64,000 nucleotides of DNA from Haloterrigena salina JCM 13891 (GCF_000337495.1 NZ_AOIS01000031.1:1-64000), one strand, 5' to 3'. Numbered from the stretch's first letter, positions 44,510 through 53,900 are shown. Notes: generated by a model from the sequence alone, not told the origin. Translations and numbers: made by a program.

Positions 44510-45874
44510 TCAGTCGGCCACTTTCGCGCTCGGGCCGACGGCCTCGATGGCCTCGAGGAAGATGCCGATCCCCAGCTCGATCTCGCGTTCGGTCGAGTCC
44601 AGCGGCGGGAGCAGCCGAATCGTCTTCTTCCCGCACCCGAGGGTGAGCAGGCCGCGCTCGAGGGCAGCCTTGACCACGTCGGACCGACGCTCCGCCGTGT
44701 CGAACTCGACGGCGAGCATCAGGCCCTTGCCGCGGACGTCCTCGACGTACTCGGGTGCGTCGTCGCCCAGGAGTTCCGTGGCCTGTTCGCCGCGTCGGGT
44801 GGCGTTGTCGAGCAGATCGTACTCGTCGATGGCCTCGAGGGTGAACGCGCCCATCATCGACCCCAGCAGGTCGCCGCCGCCGAAGGTCGACCCCAGCCGG
44901 TTCTTTTCGTCGGGGAAGACCTCCGAGCGCGAGATCGTCGCGCCGACGCGAAGCGCCTTCGCGCTGGCGATGACGTCGGGTTCGATCGGGTAGTGATCGG
45001 ACGCCCAGATCTCGCCGGTGCGGCCGACCCCGGACTGGATCTCGTCGACGACCAGCGGGATATCGTACTCGTCGGTGACGTCGGCGACCTCTCGCATGAA
45101 CGCCTCGCTGGGGAACCGGTAGCCGCCGACGCCCTGGATGGGTTCGAGCGCGAGGAATGCGATCTCGTCGGGGTTGACGTGGCCGCCTTCCGGCGAGAGC
45201 ATGTTCCGGAGCTGCGAGCTGCCGCCCGCGAAGAAGCCGCAGTCGCAGCTGTCGGCGTCGCAGCCGCGATCGGCGCAGAACGGGACCGTCTCGATCCCGC
45301 TGATCTCGGGGTAGTGGCGCGTGTAGACCTCCTTGGATTTCGTCAGCGAGAGGGTGCCGAGCGTGCGCCCGTGGAAGCTGCCCGCGAAGGAGATGCCGTA
45401 CTTGGATGGAGCGCGATAGTCGTTCGTGATCTTCATCGCGTTCTCCATCGCCTCGGCGCCGGAGTTCGAGAGGAAGACCGTGTCCATCCCGTACTGACTC
45501 GAGACCTCGGTCAGCTTCTCCATGAGGTGACTCGAGCCGGGGAACTCGGCCTCCTCCGGGCTCGGGCCGGAGCCGAAGTACATGTCCTGGCCCGCGATCT
45601 TCATCGGTTCGACGAGATCGAACTCGCGGACCTTCTCGAGGACCTTCTCGTTGTTGTACCCCAGCGGTGCCGCACCGATGTGACAGGTGAAGTCGAGGAG
45701 GACGTTCCCGTCGACGTCGGTGACGAAGGGGCCGTCGGCCGCCCGCGTCACGTCCCAGACGAACTCGTGGGAGTACTCGCTGGGCGCGGAATACTCCTGG
45801 TGGAAGTCGACCCACTGCTGGGCGTTCGGGCCCGGAAGCGCGTCCGCGTCGGGTTCCGCGGTATCCCTATCCAT
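44510..45874 (-). CDS. Class III aminotransferase with cysteine-rich insertion
   Basis: A fold-type I PLP aminotransferase of the GABA/ornithine/diamino acid group: FLSNSGAEAMENAMKI, FAGSFHGRTLGTLSLTKS, ALEPIQGVGGYRFP, VVDEIQSGVGRTG and the PLP lysine in IASAKALRVG. Between residues about 206 and 222 it has an insertion with four cysteines (CADRGCDADSCDC), which might bind a metal. I chose the ATG at 45874 (MDRDTAEPDADALPGP) because a TATA-like box lies about 30 bases upstream; the open frame extends further but without protein character. In this neighbourhood it may act on diaminobutyrate or a related omega-amino acid. It lies next to the BCCT gene. Confidence 0.82.
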   Translation of the reverse strand: MDRDTAEPDADALPGPNAQQWVDFHQEYSAPSEYSHEFVWDVTRAADGPFVTDVDGNVLLDFTCHIGAAPLGYNNEKVLEKVREFDLVEPMKIAGQDMYFGSGPSPEEAEFPGSSHLMEKLTEVSSQYGMDTVFLSNSGAEAMENAMKITNDYRAPSKYGISFAGSFHGRTLGTLSLTKSKEVYTRHYPEISGIETVPFCADRGCDADSCDCGFFAGGSSQLRNMLSPEGGHVNPDEIAFLALEPIQGVGGYRFPSEAFMREVADVTDEYDIPLVVDEIQSGVGRTGEIWASDHYPIEPDVIASAKALRVGATISRSEVFPDEKNRLGSTFGGGDLLGSMMGAFTLEAIDEYDLLDNATRRGEQATELLGDDAPEYVEDVRGKGLMLAVEFDTAERRSDVVKAALERGLLTLGCGKKTIRLLPPLDSTEREIELGIGIFLEAIEAVGPSAKVAD

Positions 45875-45896
45875 ACACAGTTTATGTATACCTCGT

Positions 45897-45907
45897 ACAT
45901 TAAATCT
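45897..45907 (-). promoter_or_regulatory. TATA-like box for the aminotransferase gene at 44510-45874
   Basis: On the minus strand AGATTTAATGT is centred about 28 bases upstream of the ATG at 45874, implying a leaderless or very short-leader transcript. Confidence 0.45.
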
Positions 45908-46017
45908 TGTTATCGGTTGGCGGGGAGTGCGGCGCGAACCGCGAGCGAATCGCCCGCGAAAATCGAACAACACGACGGCCGCCGCGGATCGATCGGCGCG
46001 GCGGAGGGCCGAAGCGG

Positions 46018-47655
46018 CTAGTCGTCGTCCGTTTCGACGGCACCGCCGGGACCGGACGGCGATTCCGTTTCCGGCTTCCTGCTCGAGCCGATGAGGACGG
46101 TTTCCTCCTGGAGTAACAGCCGACCCTCGGTCGAACTGAAGTGTTTGATCAGCCCGAGCATGGCGATAAAGCAGACGAACGCGAACGGCGCGCCGGTGAT
46201 GATCGCTGCCGACTGCAGGGCGTCGACGCCGCCGAGGATCATGAGGATCGCGGCGGTCATCCCGAGGACCACGCCCCAGAAGATCCGGTTGATGTTCGAG
46301 GGGTGTGCTTTCCCGCCGGTCGTCATCATCGAGACGGCGAGCGTTGAGGAGTCGGCGGACGTGATGAAGAACGTCGTGACGAGGAACATGAACGCGATCA
46401 TGAACACCGTCCCGAGCGGGAACGCGTCGAACATGATGAAGCCGGTCGTTTCGGCGCCGAGTTCGAACGCCATCACCTGACTGAAGTCGGCGACCCCGTT
46501 GTGTTGCATCCAGACGGCCGTTCCGCCAAGCGAAATGAACCACGGAATCGTCGCCGCTGAGGTCGCGACGATACCGGTGAACGCGACCTCGCGAACGCTT
46601 CGACCGCGGGAAATTCGCGCGATGAACAGTCCCGCGAACGGAGACCACGAGAGCGCCCACGCCCAGTAGAAGACGGTCCATGTGTTGGCCCACTCGGTGC
46701 CGCCTTCGACGCCGGCACCGGTAAAGAGGCTCATCGCGACGAAGTCGGTGATCATCCCGCCGATCGCCTGCGTTCCGAGCATGACGAGGAAGATCGACGG
46801 ACCGAGAATGAAGGTCGCGAGCAGCAAGGCGACGAAGAGGATCATGTTGAAGTTCGAGAGCCGCCGGATCCCCTTATCGACCCCGAGCACCATCGACAGC
46901 GTGAACAGGAGCGTCATCGTCGTCACCACGAGGATGATCCCGGCGTTACCCAGGTCGATCCCCCACTGGTAGTTGAGGCCGCTGACGAACTGGCTCCCGA
47001 TGAAGCCGAGCGACGTCGCGACGCCGCCGATCGTCGCGAAGACGGCGAGGATGTCGATGACCTTCGCGGCCGGCCCGTCCAGGTTCTCCTTCCCGAGGAC
47101 CGGCGTGAGCGCCGAGGACACGCGGAGAGGGACGTTCTCGTAGTTGTACGCGAAGTACCCGATCGCGATCCCCATGATCGTGAACACGGCCAGCTGCGGC
47201 AGCGCCCAGTGGAAGAGCGTCTGCTGGATGGCCACGCTCATCGCCGCCCCGGACTGACTGCCGACGTCGAACAGCGGTGACGGGTTGTCGTAGTAGAACA
47301 GCGCCTCGGTCGGCCCCCAGAACACGACGCCCGCCGCGAAGCCTGCGGAGTACAACATCGCGAAGAACGAGAGGAAACTGTACTCGGGTGGATCGTCACC
47401 GAAGCGAAGCTTCCCCCACGGACTGACGATCAGGAACAACAGGAAGACGACGATCGCGAACACGATCGCCAGCAGTGCCCAGTTCAGGTACTCGAGCATC
47501 ACGGTGTTGAGCGTCGAAATCGTGTTCTCGACGAGGCTCTGGTTGATGAAGAACGTCCCGATGACACCGACGGTCAACAACGCTCCGAACGCGAAGACGA
47601 TCGGATCGATCTCCTCGAGGAACGTACCGACCGCCCCCTTCTCGGCGTCGCTCAT
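46018..47655 (-). CDS. BCCT-family transporter (betaine/ectoine-type uptake)
   Basis: A 545-residue carrier with about 12 membrane helices and the family signature: FYYDNPSPLF, FHWALPQLAVF, TWTVFYWAWALSWSPFAGLFIARISRGRS in the centre, and FFITSADSSTLAVSM. BCCT proteins import betaine, choline, carnitine or ectoines with Na+ or H+. The aromatic box is in the YWAWALSWSPF helix. Start ATG at 47655 (MSDAEKGAVG) follows a purine-rich stretch (GGGGGGAAACG) that may serve as an unusual ribosome-binding site after a leader of some 90 bases. Its position among ectoine-type catabolic genes suggests it imports the substrate. Confidence 0.9.
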   Translation of the reverse strand: MSDAEKGAVGTFLEEIDPIVFAFGALLTVGVIGTFFINQSLVENTISTLNTVMLEYLNWALLAIVFAIVVFLLFLIVSPWGKLRFGDDPPEYSFLSFFAMLYSAGFAAGVVFWGPTEALFYYDNPSPLFDVGSQSGAAMSVAIQQTLFHWALPQLAVFTIMGIAIGYFAYNYENVPLRVSSALTPVLGKENLDGPAAKVIDILAVFATIGGVATSLGFIGSQFVSGLNYQWGIDLGNAGIILVVTTMTLLFTLSMVLGVDKGIRRLSNFNMILFVALLLATFILGPSIFLVMLGTQAIGGMITDFVAMSLFTGAGVEGGTEWANTWTVFYWAWALSWSPFAGLFIARISRGRSVREVAFTGIVATSAATIPWFISLGGTAVWMQHNGVADFSQVMAFELGAETTGFIMFDAFPLGTVFMIAFMFLVTTFFITSADSSTLAVSMMTTGGKAHPSNINRIFWGVVLGMTAAILMILGGVDALQSAAIITGAPFAFVCFIAMLGLIKHFSSTEGRLLLQEETVLIGSSRKPETESPSGPGGAVETDDD

Positions 47656-48125
47656 CGTTTCCCCCCCGCGATCGACCGACAGCGTGCTGATTGAGCGTGC
47701 CTCCACCTGCCGATCGCCATGCTGTGTGATGGCATACCGGATCAATCTACTGCGTACACAATAAGTGTTCCTCACATTGCCAGAATATATACAAATTATG
47801 TTTATTAGACGATCGTTCGTGAAGATCGGGCCCGCTCTCGAGATTTTAGATATCCGTCCACCGATGCCGGAATTAGCGTATATTCGTTCCCTGAACGCTC
47901 TCAAAAATACCCTTCACGAGCCTCTGTCGGAGTAGCGGAGCGGATTCGAATCCCCGACCTGCAGAACAGCGGCGGGCGCAGAATTCGGCGCCGCGGTACG
48001 ACGACCGCCGCCAGCGAGGACGTGCCGGCCGACGACCGGACAGACTCGAGGCGGCCGCACGATCGGTAGCCGATTCGGAGATGGGCGGCGTCGATCGGCC
48101 GGCGATCAACGGTGATCGTATTCAG
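47656..48125. other. 470-base gap upstream of the BCCT gene
   Basis: No gene is convincing. The part near 47740-47810 is AT-rich (TTATTGTGTACG and TTTGTATATATTC on the minus strand) and probably holds the BCCT promoter and operator. The rest is GC-rich and featureless to me. Confidence 0.5.
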
Positions 48126-48773
48126 TCAGTTCGTCAGTTCCTCGAGTTTCTCGTCGCGGGCCGCGGCGCTCTCGGCGACTCGCTCGGAGAACTCGTCGAC
48201 CCGGTCCTTGATCTGTTCGCGGGCGGATTCGGGCGAGAACCCGTCTGACATCGTCAGCAGCCGGACGAACGCCCGGAGCTCCTCGTCGGTCAGCTGGGCG
48301 AACTCCTCGTTGTCGAGTTTCTCGACGACCTCGTCGACGTCGATCTGGCCGACCGGTTCGACGTTGAACTCGACGTTGACCATCCGGTAGTTCGAGCCCG
48401 CGAGCCGCTGTTCGGCCTTGCCGACGCCCTCGGAGAGCATGTCCTTGAACGGCGTGTGGTACCCCATCGTCCCGAGGTGCAGAAAGGCGAGCATGTCGGT
48501 GATCCCCTGCGTGTAGGCGTCCCGATCCTCGTCGTCGGGATCGAACACCGTCTCTCGGTCGCGCTCCTCCATGTACTCGAAGAGGATGCTGAAATCGAGG
48601 ATCGCGTTGCGCACCCGCCGCCGGATACGATTTCGCTTCTGTTTCTTCGAGTGGTCCGTGTAGTCGGTCTTCCGACCGAGCAGGAAGTCGCGATCGGAGG
48701 GTGTGAGAATGCCGCGCGGTCGATCTGAGTCCGCCGCCGTCCGCAAGGACTCCGGCACGTCGTCCTGGCTCAT
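48126..48773 (-). CDS. Conserved haloarchaeal protein of unknown function
   Basis: A 215-residue soluble, highly charged, mostly helical protein. Blocks include RGILTPSDRDFLLGRKTDYTDHSKKQKRNRIRRRVRNAILDF, DYT..KK..RNRIR being the basic part, and FLHLGTMGYHTPFKDML. A C-terminal region (ELRAFVRLLTMSDGFSPESA) resembles a helical bundle. I recognise it as a common haloarchaeal protein without a known role. The ATG at 48773 (MSQDDVPESLR) is preferred to one three codons upstream. Its basic middle could bind nucleic acid, but this is speculation. Confidence 0.65.
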   Translation of the reverse strand: MSQDDVPESLRTAADSDRPRGILTPSDRDFLLGRKTDYTDHSKKQKRNRIRRRVRNAILDFSILFEYMEERDRETVFDPDDEDRDAYTQGITDMLAFLHLGTMGYHTPFKDMLSEGVGKAEQRLAGSNYRMVNVEFNVEPVGQIDVDEVVEKLDNEEFAQLTDEELRAFVRLLTMSDGFSPESAREQIKDRVDEFSERVAESAAARDEKLEELTN

Positions 48774-48860
48774 ACAGGACACACAGTCGGCCGCCGAATT
48801 AACGTTTCTGTTGCGAAGAACGTGATGCTGAACTCACAGGGCCGCGGCTCGAGGCGCCGT

Positions 48861-50141
48861 TCACACCGGCCGTTTCGAGAGTTCGATGGCGGTCTCGGCC
48901 AGCACCGAGACGCCGATCTCGAGGCTCGCCTCGTCGATGTCGAACGTCGGCGTGTGGTGGCTCGTCGGGTGATCGGTACCGACGAGCACGTACGACGCGA
49001 GGCCGCCGCCGTCCTGCACGCGATCCATGAGGTAGGTGACGTCCTCGCTGACGCCGAACTCCTCCGTCGGGACGATGCGCTCGACGCCATCGACCTCGCG
49101 GGCGACGCTCCCGACGAGATCGCGGAGGGCGGGGTGGCTGTCCGCCCGGGGCGACTCGCTGATGACTCGCGGCGTCACGTCGCAGTCGTGCATCTCCGCC
49201 GCCGCGTAGCAGACCCGCTCGAGCTCTGTCCGCATGTACTCCATCAGGCCGGTCGTCTCGCCGCGCACCTCGGCCTCGATCGTGACCTCTTCGGCGATGA
49301 CGTTGCTCGCGGTGCCGCCCTCGATACGGCCGACGTTGACCCGAGTCATCCCGTCGCTGTGTCTGGGGATCCCGTACGCGTTCTGGATCGCGGTCGCGGC
49401 CGCCTGCATCGCGTTGCCGCCCTCGTTGGGCGCCTTCCCCGCGTGGGCGCTCGCGCCTTCGAAGGTCGCCGTCAGGTGGGCCATCGCCAGCGGCTTCTCG
49501 ACGCCGGCGACGATCTCGCCGGTGGGGTGGTCGAGGCCGACGTGGACCGCCAGCAGGTAGTCGACGTCGTCGACGTAGCCGCCCTCGGCCATCGCCTTCC
49601 CGCCGCCCGAGATCTCCTCGGCGGGCTGGAAGAACACCTTTAGCGTCCCCGAAAACTCACTGTTCTGGACGGCTTCGATCGTCCCGAGGGCCATCGCGAT
49701 GTGGGCGTCGTGACCGCAGGCGTGCATGTAGCCGTCGTGCTCCGAGCGAAAGCCCTCCGCCACCGGTCGGTGGTCGTCGGCCGACGACTCCGCCATCGAG
49801 ATCGCGTCGAGATCGACTCGCAACCCCACGGTCGGCCCCTCGCCGCGGTCGACGACCGCGACGACGCCGGTGTGGCCCCCCGCGGTTCGCTCGAGGACGT
49901 CCTCGCGAACGCCCGCCTCGCGGGCCCGCTCGAGCCAGGGCTCGAGTTCGTCGTCGTCGGGGACGGCCATGCGGTCGTCGGTCGCCAGCGCCTCCCGCCC
50001 GACGGCGATCTCGTCGACGCCGAGTCGCTCGAGTTCGGCGACGACGCGGGCGGTCGTCTTGAACTCGCGCCACCCCGGTTCGGGGTGGCGGTGAAAGTCC
50101 CGGCGGAGATCGCGCAGTCTGGTTCGCACGTCGTAGGCCAT
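48861..50141 (-). CDS. M20 amidohydrolase, AbgA-like (second copy)
   Basis: A paralogue of the enzyme at 39394-40779 with the same blocks: LRRDFHRHPEPGWREFKTTA, RVDLDAIS, MHACGHDAHIAM, FFQPAEEISGGGKAM, GASAHAGKAPNEGGNAMQ and TDHPTSHHTPTFDIDE. Metal ligands are intact in both copies. It lacks the acidic C-terminal tail. A TATA-like box lies about 30 bases upstream. It is adjacent to ridA and the diaminobutyrate-type aminotransferase on the same strand, which favours an N-acyl diamino acid as substrate. General N-acyl amino acid hydrolase is the alternative. Confidence 0.8.
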   Translation of the reverse strand: MAYDVRTRLRDLRRDFHRHPEPGWREFKTTARVVAELERLGVDEIAVGREALATDDRMAVPDDDELEPWLERAREAGVREDVLERTAGGHTGVVAVVDRGEGPTVGLRVDLDAISMAESSADDHRPVAEGFRSEHDGYMHACGHDAHIAMALGTIEAVQNSEFSGTLKVFFQPAEEISGGGKAMAEGGYVDDVDYLLAVHVGLDHPTGEIVAGVEKPLAMAHLTATFEGASAHAGKAPNEGGNAMQAAATAIQNAYGIPRHSDGMTRVNVGRIEGGTASNVIAEEVTIEAEVRGETTGLMEYMRTELERVCYAAAEMHDCDVTPRVISESPRADSHPALRDLVGSVAREVDGVERIVPTEEFGVSEDVTYLMDRVQDGGGLASYVLVGTDHPTSHHTPTFDIDEASLEIGVSVLAETAIELSKRPV

Positions 50142-50165
50142 TATTGCCGCATCTAGACGGCCGAA

Positions 50166-50177
50166 CTACTTAATCGT
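50166..50177 (-). promoter_or_regulatory. TATA-like box for the second M20 amidohydrolase gene
   Basis: CGATTAAGTAGT on the minus strand is centred about 30 bases before the ATG at 50141. A further AT-rich block (ATATATACGATTATTG) lies directly upstream. Confidence 0.45.
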
Positions 50178-50322
50178 AATCAATAATCGTATATATGCCA
50201 CTCGCAGACGGTGTACGATAGCGAACCAAACCGGGTTCGACGGATCGTCTCGGCAGTTCTCTCCGCGAGCGGTCTCAACGTCCGATCGCTGCCGGCAGCG
50301 ACGAGCGACGGACGCGACCGCC

Positions 50323-50712
50323 TCAGCCGACGTACGCCGTCGCGTCCATCTCGACGCGGACGTCCTCGGGGAGCCGCGAGACCGCCACGCAGACGCGGGC
50401 CGGCAGTTCGTCGCCGAACTGCGCACCGTAGGCCTCGTTGACCCGCTCGTAGTCCTCGAGATCGGTCAGGTAGACGGTCACCTTGACGACGTCCTCGAGA
50501 CCGTTTCCGCCGGCCTCGTCGACCACGTTCTCGATGTTCTCGAGGACGCGGTCGGTCTGGGCTTCGATATCGCCGTCGACGGTCTCGCCCGTCTCGGGAT
50601 CGACCGGGCCGTAGCCGGAGACGTAGCACGTGTCGCCGGCCACCACGCCCTGCGAGTAGGGGTTGTCGTTGCTGGGTGCGCCGTCGGTCTCGATGGGATC
50701 GGTGTCTGCCAT
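50323..50712 (-). CDS. ridA: RidA-family reactive intermediate deaminase
   Basis: A 129-residue protein of the YjgF/YER057c/UK114 family: SNDNPYSQGVVAGDTCYVSG, DGDIEAQTDRVLENIENVV, DVVKVTVYLTDLEDYERVN and the closing PARVCVAVSRLPEDVRVEMDA with the arginine that binds the carboxylate. RidA hydrolyses reactive enamines and imines released by PLP enzymes such as threonine dehydratase. It starts 32 bases after the aminotransferase stop on the same strand, so the two are probably co-transcribed. Its presence fits protection against intermediates from the nearby PLP enzymes. Confidence 0.9.
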   Translation of the reverse strand: MADTDPIETDGAPSNDNPYSQGVVAGDTCYVSGYGPVDPETGETVDGDIEAQTDRVLENIENVVDEAGGNGLEDVVKVTVYLTDLEDYERVNEAYGAQFGDELPARVCVAVSRLPEDVRVEMDATAYVG

Positions 50713-50744
50713 GGTGTCTCGAGTGGGGTGGATCGGATTCGGCT

Positions 50745-52127
50745 TCAGGCGGTCTGCTTCGCTTCCGCGGTCGCGTGCTCGATCGCCTCGACGACGACGT
50801 CCAGCGCGGTCTCCGCGAGGTCGCGAGTGAGCACGAGCGGCGGGAGGAACCGAAGGACGTTGCCCTCCCGGCCGGCCGTCCAGACGAGGACGCCGTGTTC
50901 GAAGCAGTACCGCTGGATCTCGTCGACGAGGTCGCCGTCGGGCTTCCCGTCCGCGTCGACGAACTCGGCGCCGATGAACAGCCCCTTGCCGCGGATGTCG
51001 GCGAGCCGTTCGGTCCCGTCGGCGGCCTCCTGCAGTCGACCTCGGATGTACTCGCCGAGGTCGCGGGCGTGGGCGAGAAGGTCGTGGTCCTGGATGTACT
51101 CGATGGCGCGGGTGCCGGCGCGCATCCCGACGACGTGGCCGCGGTAGGTGCCGGCGTGGTCGCCCGACCCCCACGTGTCCAGTTCCTCCCTGTACATCGT
51201 CGCCGAGAGCGGGAAGCCGACGCCGCCCAGCGCCTTCGCGGAGGTCATCACGTCGGGGGTGACGCCCTCCCAGTCGCTGGCCCACCACTGCCCCGTTCGA
51301 CCGAGACCGCTCTGGATCTCGTCGAAGACGAGCGTGATGTCGTTGTCGTCGGCGATGTCGCGCAGCCCCTGCAGGAAGCCCTCCGGCGGCGTGACGATGC
51401 CGCCCTCGCCCTGGATCGGTTCGACGATCATGCCGGCCGGATTGGCGAGCCCGCCGTAGGGGTCCTCGACGATCGCCTGGACCTCCTCGAGGGCGTGATC
51501 GACCGCCTCCTCGGGCGTCTTGCTCTGGCGGAACGGATGGGGATAGGGCGCGTGAACGACGTCCGAGAGCAGGGGCGTGTAGTGACCCTTGAACTTCTTG
51601 TTCGACGTGACGCTCATCGCCCCCGTCGTCGCGCCGTGGTAGGCGCCGCGGAACGCGATGAGGCCGTCGCCGCCGGTGTTGTACTTGGAGAGTTTGATCG
51701 AGGCCTCGATGGCGTCGCTGCCGGTCGGCCCGCCGAAGACCACCTTCTGGTTACCCTGCAGGCCGTCGGGGGCGATCTCGTCTAACTTCTCGATCAGCTC
51801 GAGTCGGGCCTCCGTCGGGAAGTCGACCGTGTGGACGAACTTGTCGGCCTGCTCGTGGACGGCCTCGAGCACGTACGGGTTCGAGTGGCCGACGTTCAGG
51901 ACTCCGATCCCCGCGAAGAGGTCGATGTAGGTGTTGCCGTCGGCGTCGCGGACCGTCGCTCCCTTCCCCTCCTCGAAGGCGATCGGGATGTCGTCGGGGT
52001 ACGCGACCGCGCTGCTGTCGATCTCGCGCTGCTTCTCGAGCAGCTCTCGGGTGTTCGGTCCCGGGACGGAGTCGACGTTCGGTGCGTCATCGAAGTGGAG
52101 TTCGTCGATCGGCGGTCCGCGCGTCAT
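50745..52127 (-). CDS. Diaminobutyrate-type class III aminotransferase (DoeD candidate)
   Basis: A 460-residue fold-type I PLP enzyme. [37 protein letters not shown] and [10 protein letters not shown] are blocks typical of diaminobutyrate--2-oxoglutarate aminotransferases. The metal-free PLP site is in [27 protein letters not shown] and the lysine in [14 protein letters not shown]. In ectoine catabolism DoeD converts diaminobutyrate to aspartate semialdehyde, and this enzyme is my best candidate. A role in polyamine or diaminobutyrate synthesis is possible. A TATA-like box lies about 28 bases upstream of the ATG at 52127; ridA follows in the same operon. Confidence 0.82.
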   Translation of the reverse strand: MTRGPPIDELHFDDAPNVDSVPGPNTRELLEKQREIDSSAVAYPDDIPIAFEEGKGATVRDADGNTYIDLFAGIGVLNVGHSNPYVLEAVHEQADKFVHTVDFPTEARLELIEKLDEIAPDGLQGNQKVVFGGPTGSDAIEASIKLSKYNTGGDGLIAFRGAYHGATTGAMSVTSNKKFKGHYTPLLSDVVHAPYPHPFRQSKTPEEAVDHALEEVQAIVEDPYGGLANPAGMIVEPIQGEGGIVTPPEGFLQGLRDIADDNDITLVFDEIQSGLGRTGQWWASDWEGVTPDVMTSAKALGGVGFPLSATMYREELDTWGSGDHAGTYRGHVVGMRAGTRAIEYIQDHDLLAHARDLGEYIRGRLQEAADGTERLADIRGKGLFIGAEFVDADGKPDGDLVDEIQRYCFEHGVLVWTAGREGNVLRFLPPLVLTRDLAETALDVVVEAIEHATAEAKQTA

Positions 52128-52148
52128 ACGTAGGCACAGGTGAAACGA

Positions 52149-52161
52149 TCATAAATAGCTT
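52149..52161 (-). promoter_or_regulatory. TATA-like box for the diaminobutyrate aminotransferase-ridA operon
   Basis: GCTATTTATGATC on the minus strand is centred about 28 bases before the ATG at 52127. Upstream lie AT-rich alternating stretches (TATATGGATAC, CTGTATATGTCC) that could form an operator. Confidence 0.5.
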
Positions 52162-52326
52162 GTCCACAGTATCCATATAGGACATATACAGATATTGGGT
52201 ATAGTGGAGGTTTTGAAACCCGTTGCTGCGTATAGTGGTGTCGAATATCGTAGACGGACTGCGACGGGTCGCAGTGGGGTAGCCCCAGTAGAGGAGAGGT
52301 GATCGACGGTCAATCCGTCGGCATTT

Positions 52327-53621
52327 TCAGCCGAACTGCGCCGATTCCGCTCGCTCGACGTCGTCGGGGAGGTCCGATCGCTCGACGTCGTCGGGAGCAG
52401 CCGGCCGTTGGACGGCGACGGGACCGTCCGCCCGTTCGCCGGACGTGAGCGTAAAGGAAAACGTCGAGCCCGTGCCGGACGCCGAGTCGACCCGGATCTC
52501 GCCGCCGTGGCGGTCGACGATCCGGTCGCACAGCGCCAGCCCGATTCCCGAACCGGCCCGTTCGTCGGCCGAGTTGAGACGTTGAAAGACGTCGAAGATC
52601 CGGTCGGCGTCGTCGGAATCGATGCCGACCCCCTCGTCGCGGACCGAAACCGTCCACGTCGCCCCCTCTCGGGTCGCCGACACGCGTATTCGCGGCGGGT
52701 CGTCGCCGCTGTAATCGATCGCGTTCGTCAACAGATTCTGGAAGAGCTGCTGTAACTGTCGCTCGTCGCCCTCGACGGTGGGCAACGGCTCTCGCGTGAG
52801 TTCGGTAGCGGTCTCGTCGATCCTGAACTGCAGGTCGGTGAGCACGTCGTCGAGGACCGGTCCAGATCGACGGCCTCGAACGGTTCCCCCCGCGTGTCGA
52901 CCCGGGAGTACTCGAGTAGGCCGTCGATCATCGCGTGCATCCGCTCGGCGCCGTCGACCGCGTACGCGAGGAACTCTTCGCCGTCGTCGTCGAGTTCGTC
53001 GCCGTACCGATCTTCGATGAGTCCCAGATAGGTTGTCACCATTCGCAGCGGCTCCTGCAAGTCGTGGCTGGCCGCGTGCGCGAACTGCTCGAGTTGCTCG
53101 TTCGACGCCTCCAGTTCCGCCACGACCTCCTCGAGTCGCCGTTCGGTCCGGTTCAGCGTTTCGTTCCGTTTCTCGAGCGTTCTGGCGTGGGCGAGCGCCT
53201 GGGCCTCGTGGATCCCGATCCCCAGCCCCGCGAGCGAGCCGATCGCGAGCAGGACGGCCTGGGTCCCGAACGTGAACCGGACCGTGACTCCGGGGTGGAT
53301 GACCCGCAGGCCCATCACGAACGCCATGACCGCGACCCCGCCGAACACCCACATCACGATACGCGGATAGAACTCGGACGGGATCGTCGTCTCCGGCAAC
53401 CAGCGACCGATATACAGCATCGCGATTCCCGGCGTACTGATCAGCACCAGATCGAGTGTTGCCTCCAGGAGCACGCCGCTGCTCACCAGCGCGAGGGCCG
53501 ATTTAACGATTGCACTGACGAGCAAAACCACGCCGAAGGCTGGAATCACGTACCGCCACCCACCGATCTCGTCTCCCGGAGACTCGAGACCCACGCCGAA
53601 CTCGAAGGAACGCCTGCTCAT
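52327..53621 (-). pseudogene. Membrane sensor histidine kinase, frameshifted
   Basis: The N-terminal part has about five membrane helices (residues 20-155), a coiled coil and a HisKA domain with HAASHDLQEPLRMVTTYLGL. After FEAVDLD the frame fails near 52861. The catalytic HATPase (VLDDVLTDLQFRI, QNLLTNAIDYSG, SVRDEGVGID, GSGIGLALCDRIVDRHGG) continues in another frame to 52327. One extra base at the shift restores VDLD-x-VLDDVL, exactly as in the intact kinase at 42331-44358 (VDLNAVLEDVL). The former product was about 430 residues. Either a recent loss of function or a sequencing error would explain it. Confidence 0.82.
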
Positions 53622-53702
53622 TGGTCGACAGACGGCCGCCGCGCTGTTCAGGCTCTCTTTTTAGTATACAATCCGTTTAAATATGGCCGCGCGAGGGAAA
53701 CC

Positions 53703-53900
53703 TCATTCGGACAGGGCCGTCTCGAGGATCTGATCGGGGCCGCGTCGGAGCCGCGACGCGACGGCCTGCTGTGTGATTCCGAGTTCGTCGCCGAGTTCCG
53801 CCGTCGTCACGTCCCGCGGAGAGTTGAAGTGGCCGCGATCGGAGGCGAGGACGAGGGCGCTACGCCCGATCGCCGGGATCGACGGGATCGCCGGGACGGA
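53703..53900 (-). pseudogene. C-terminal stub of an HTH_10 (bacterio-opsin activator-type) regulator
   Basis: The minus strand encodes RSALVLASDRGHFNSPRDV, TTAELGDELGITQQAVASRLRRG and a short end, TALSE, which is the HTH_10 DNA-binding domain of Bat-type haloarchaeal regulators. No GAF/PAS or other N-terminal domain precedes it: upstream the frame reads low-complexity Ser/Arg/Pro sequence, antisense to the start of the proline dehydrogenase gene. Full-length relatives are usually several hundred residues. I treat it as a truncated remnant; a tiny expressed HTH protein is a less likely alternative. Confidence 0.65.

Noticed and set aside
45875-46693. Upstream extension of the aminotransferase frame into the BCCT gene
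   Set aside because: The residues do not resemble any aminotransferase N-terminus, and a TATA box lies right before the ATG at 45874.
45865-52180. Shared TATCCATA-like motif upstream of the two aminotransferase genes
   Set aside because: One occurrence overlaps a start codon and the other is in a long AT-rich run. Two short matches are not enough to claim an operator.
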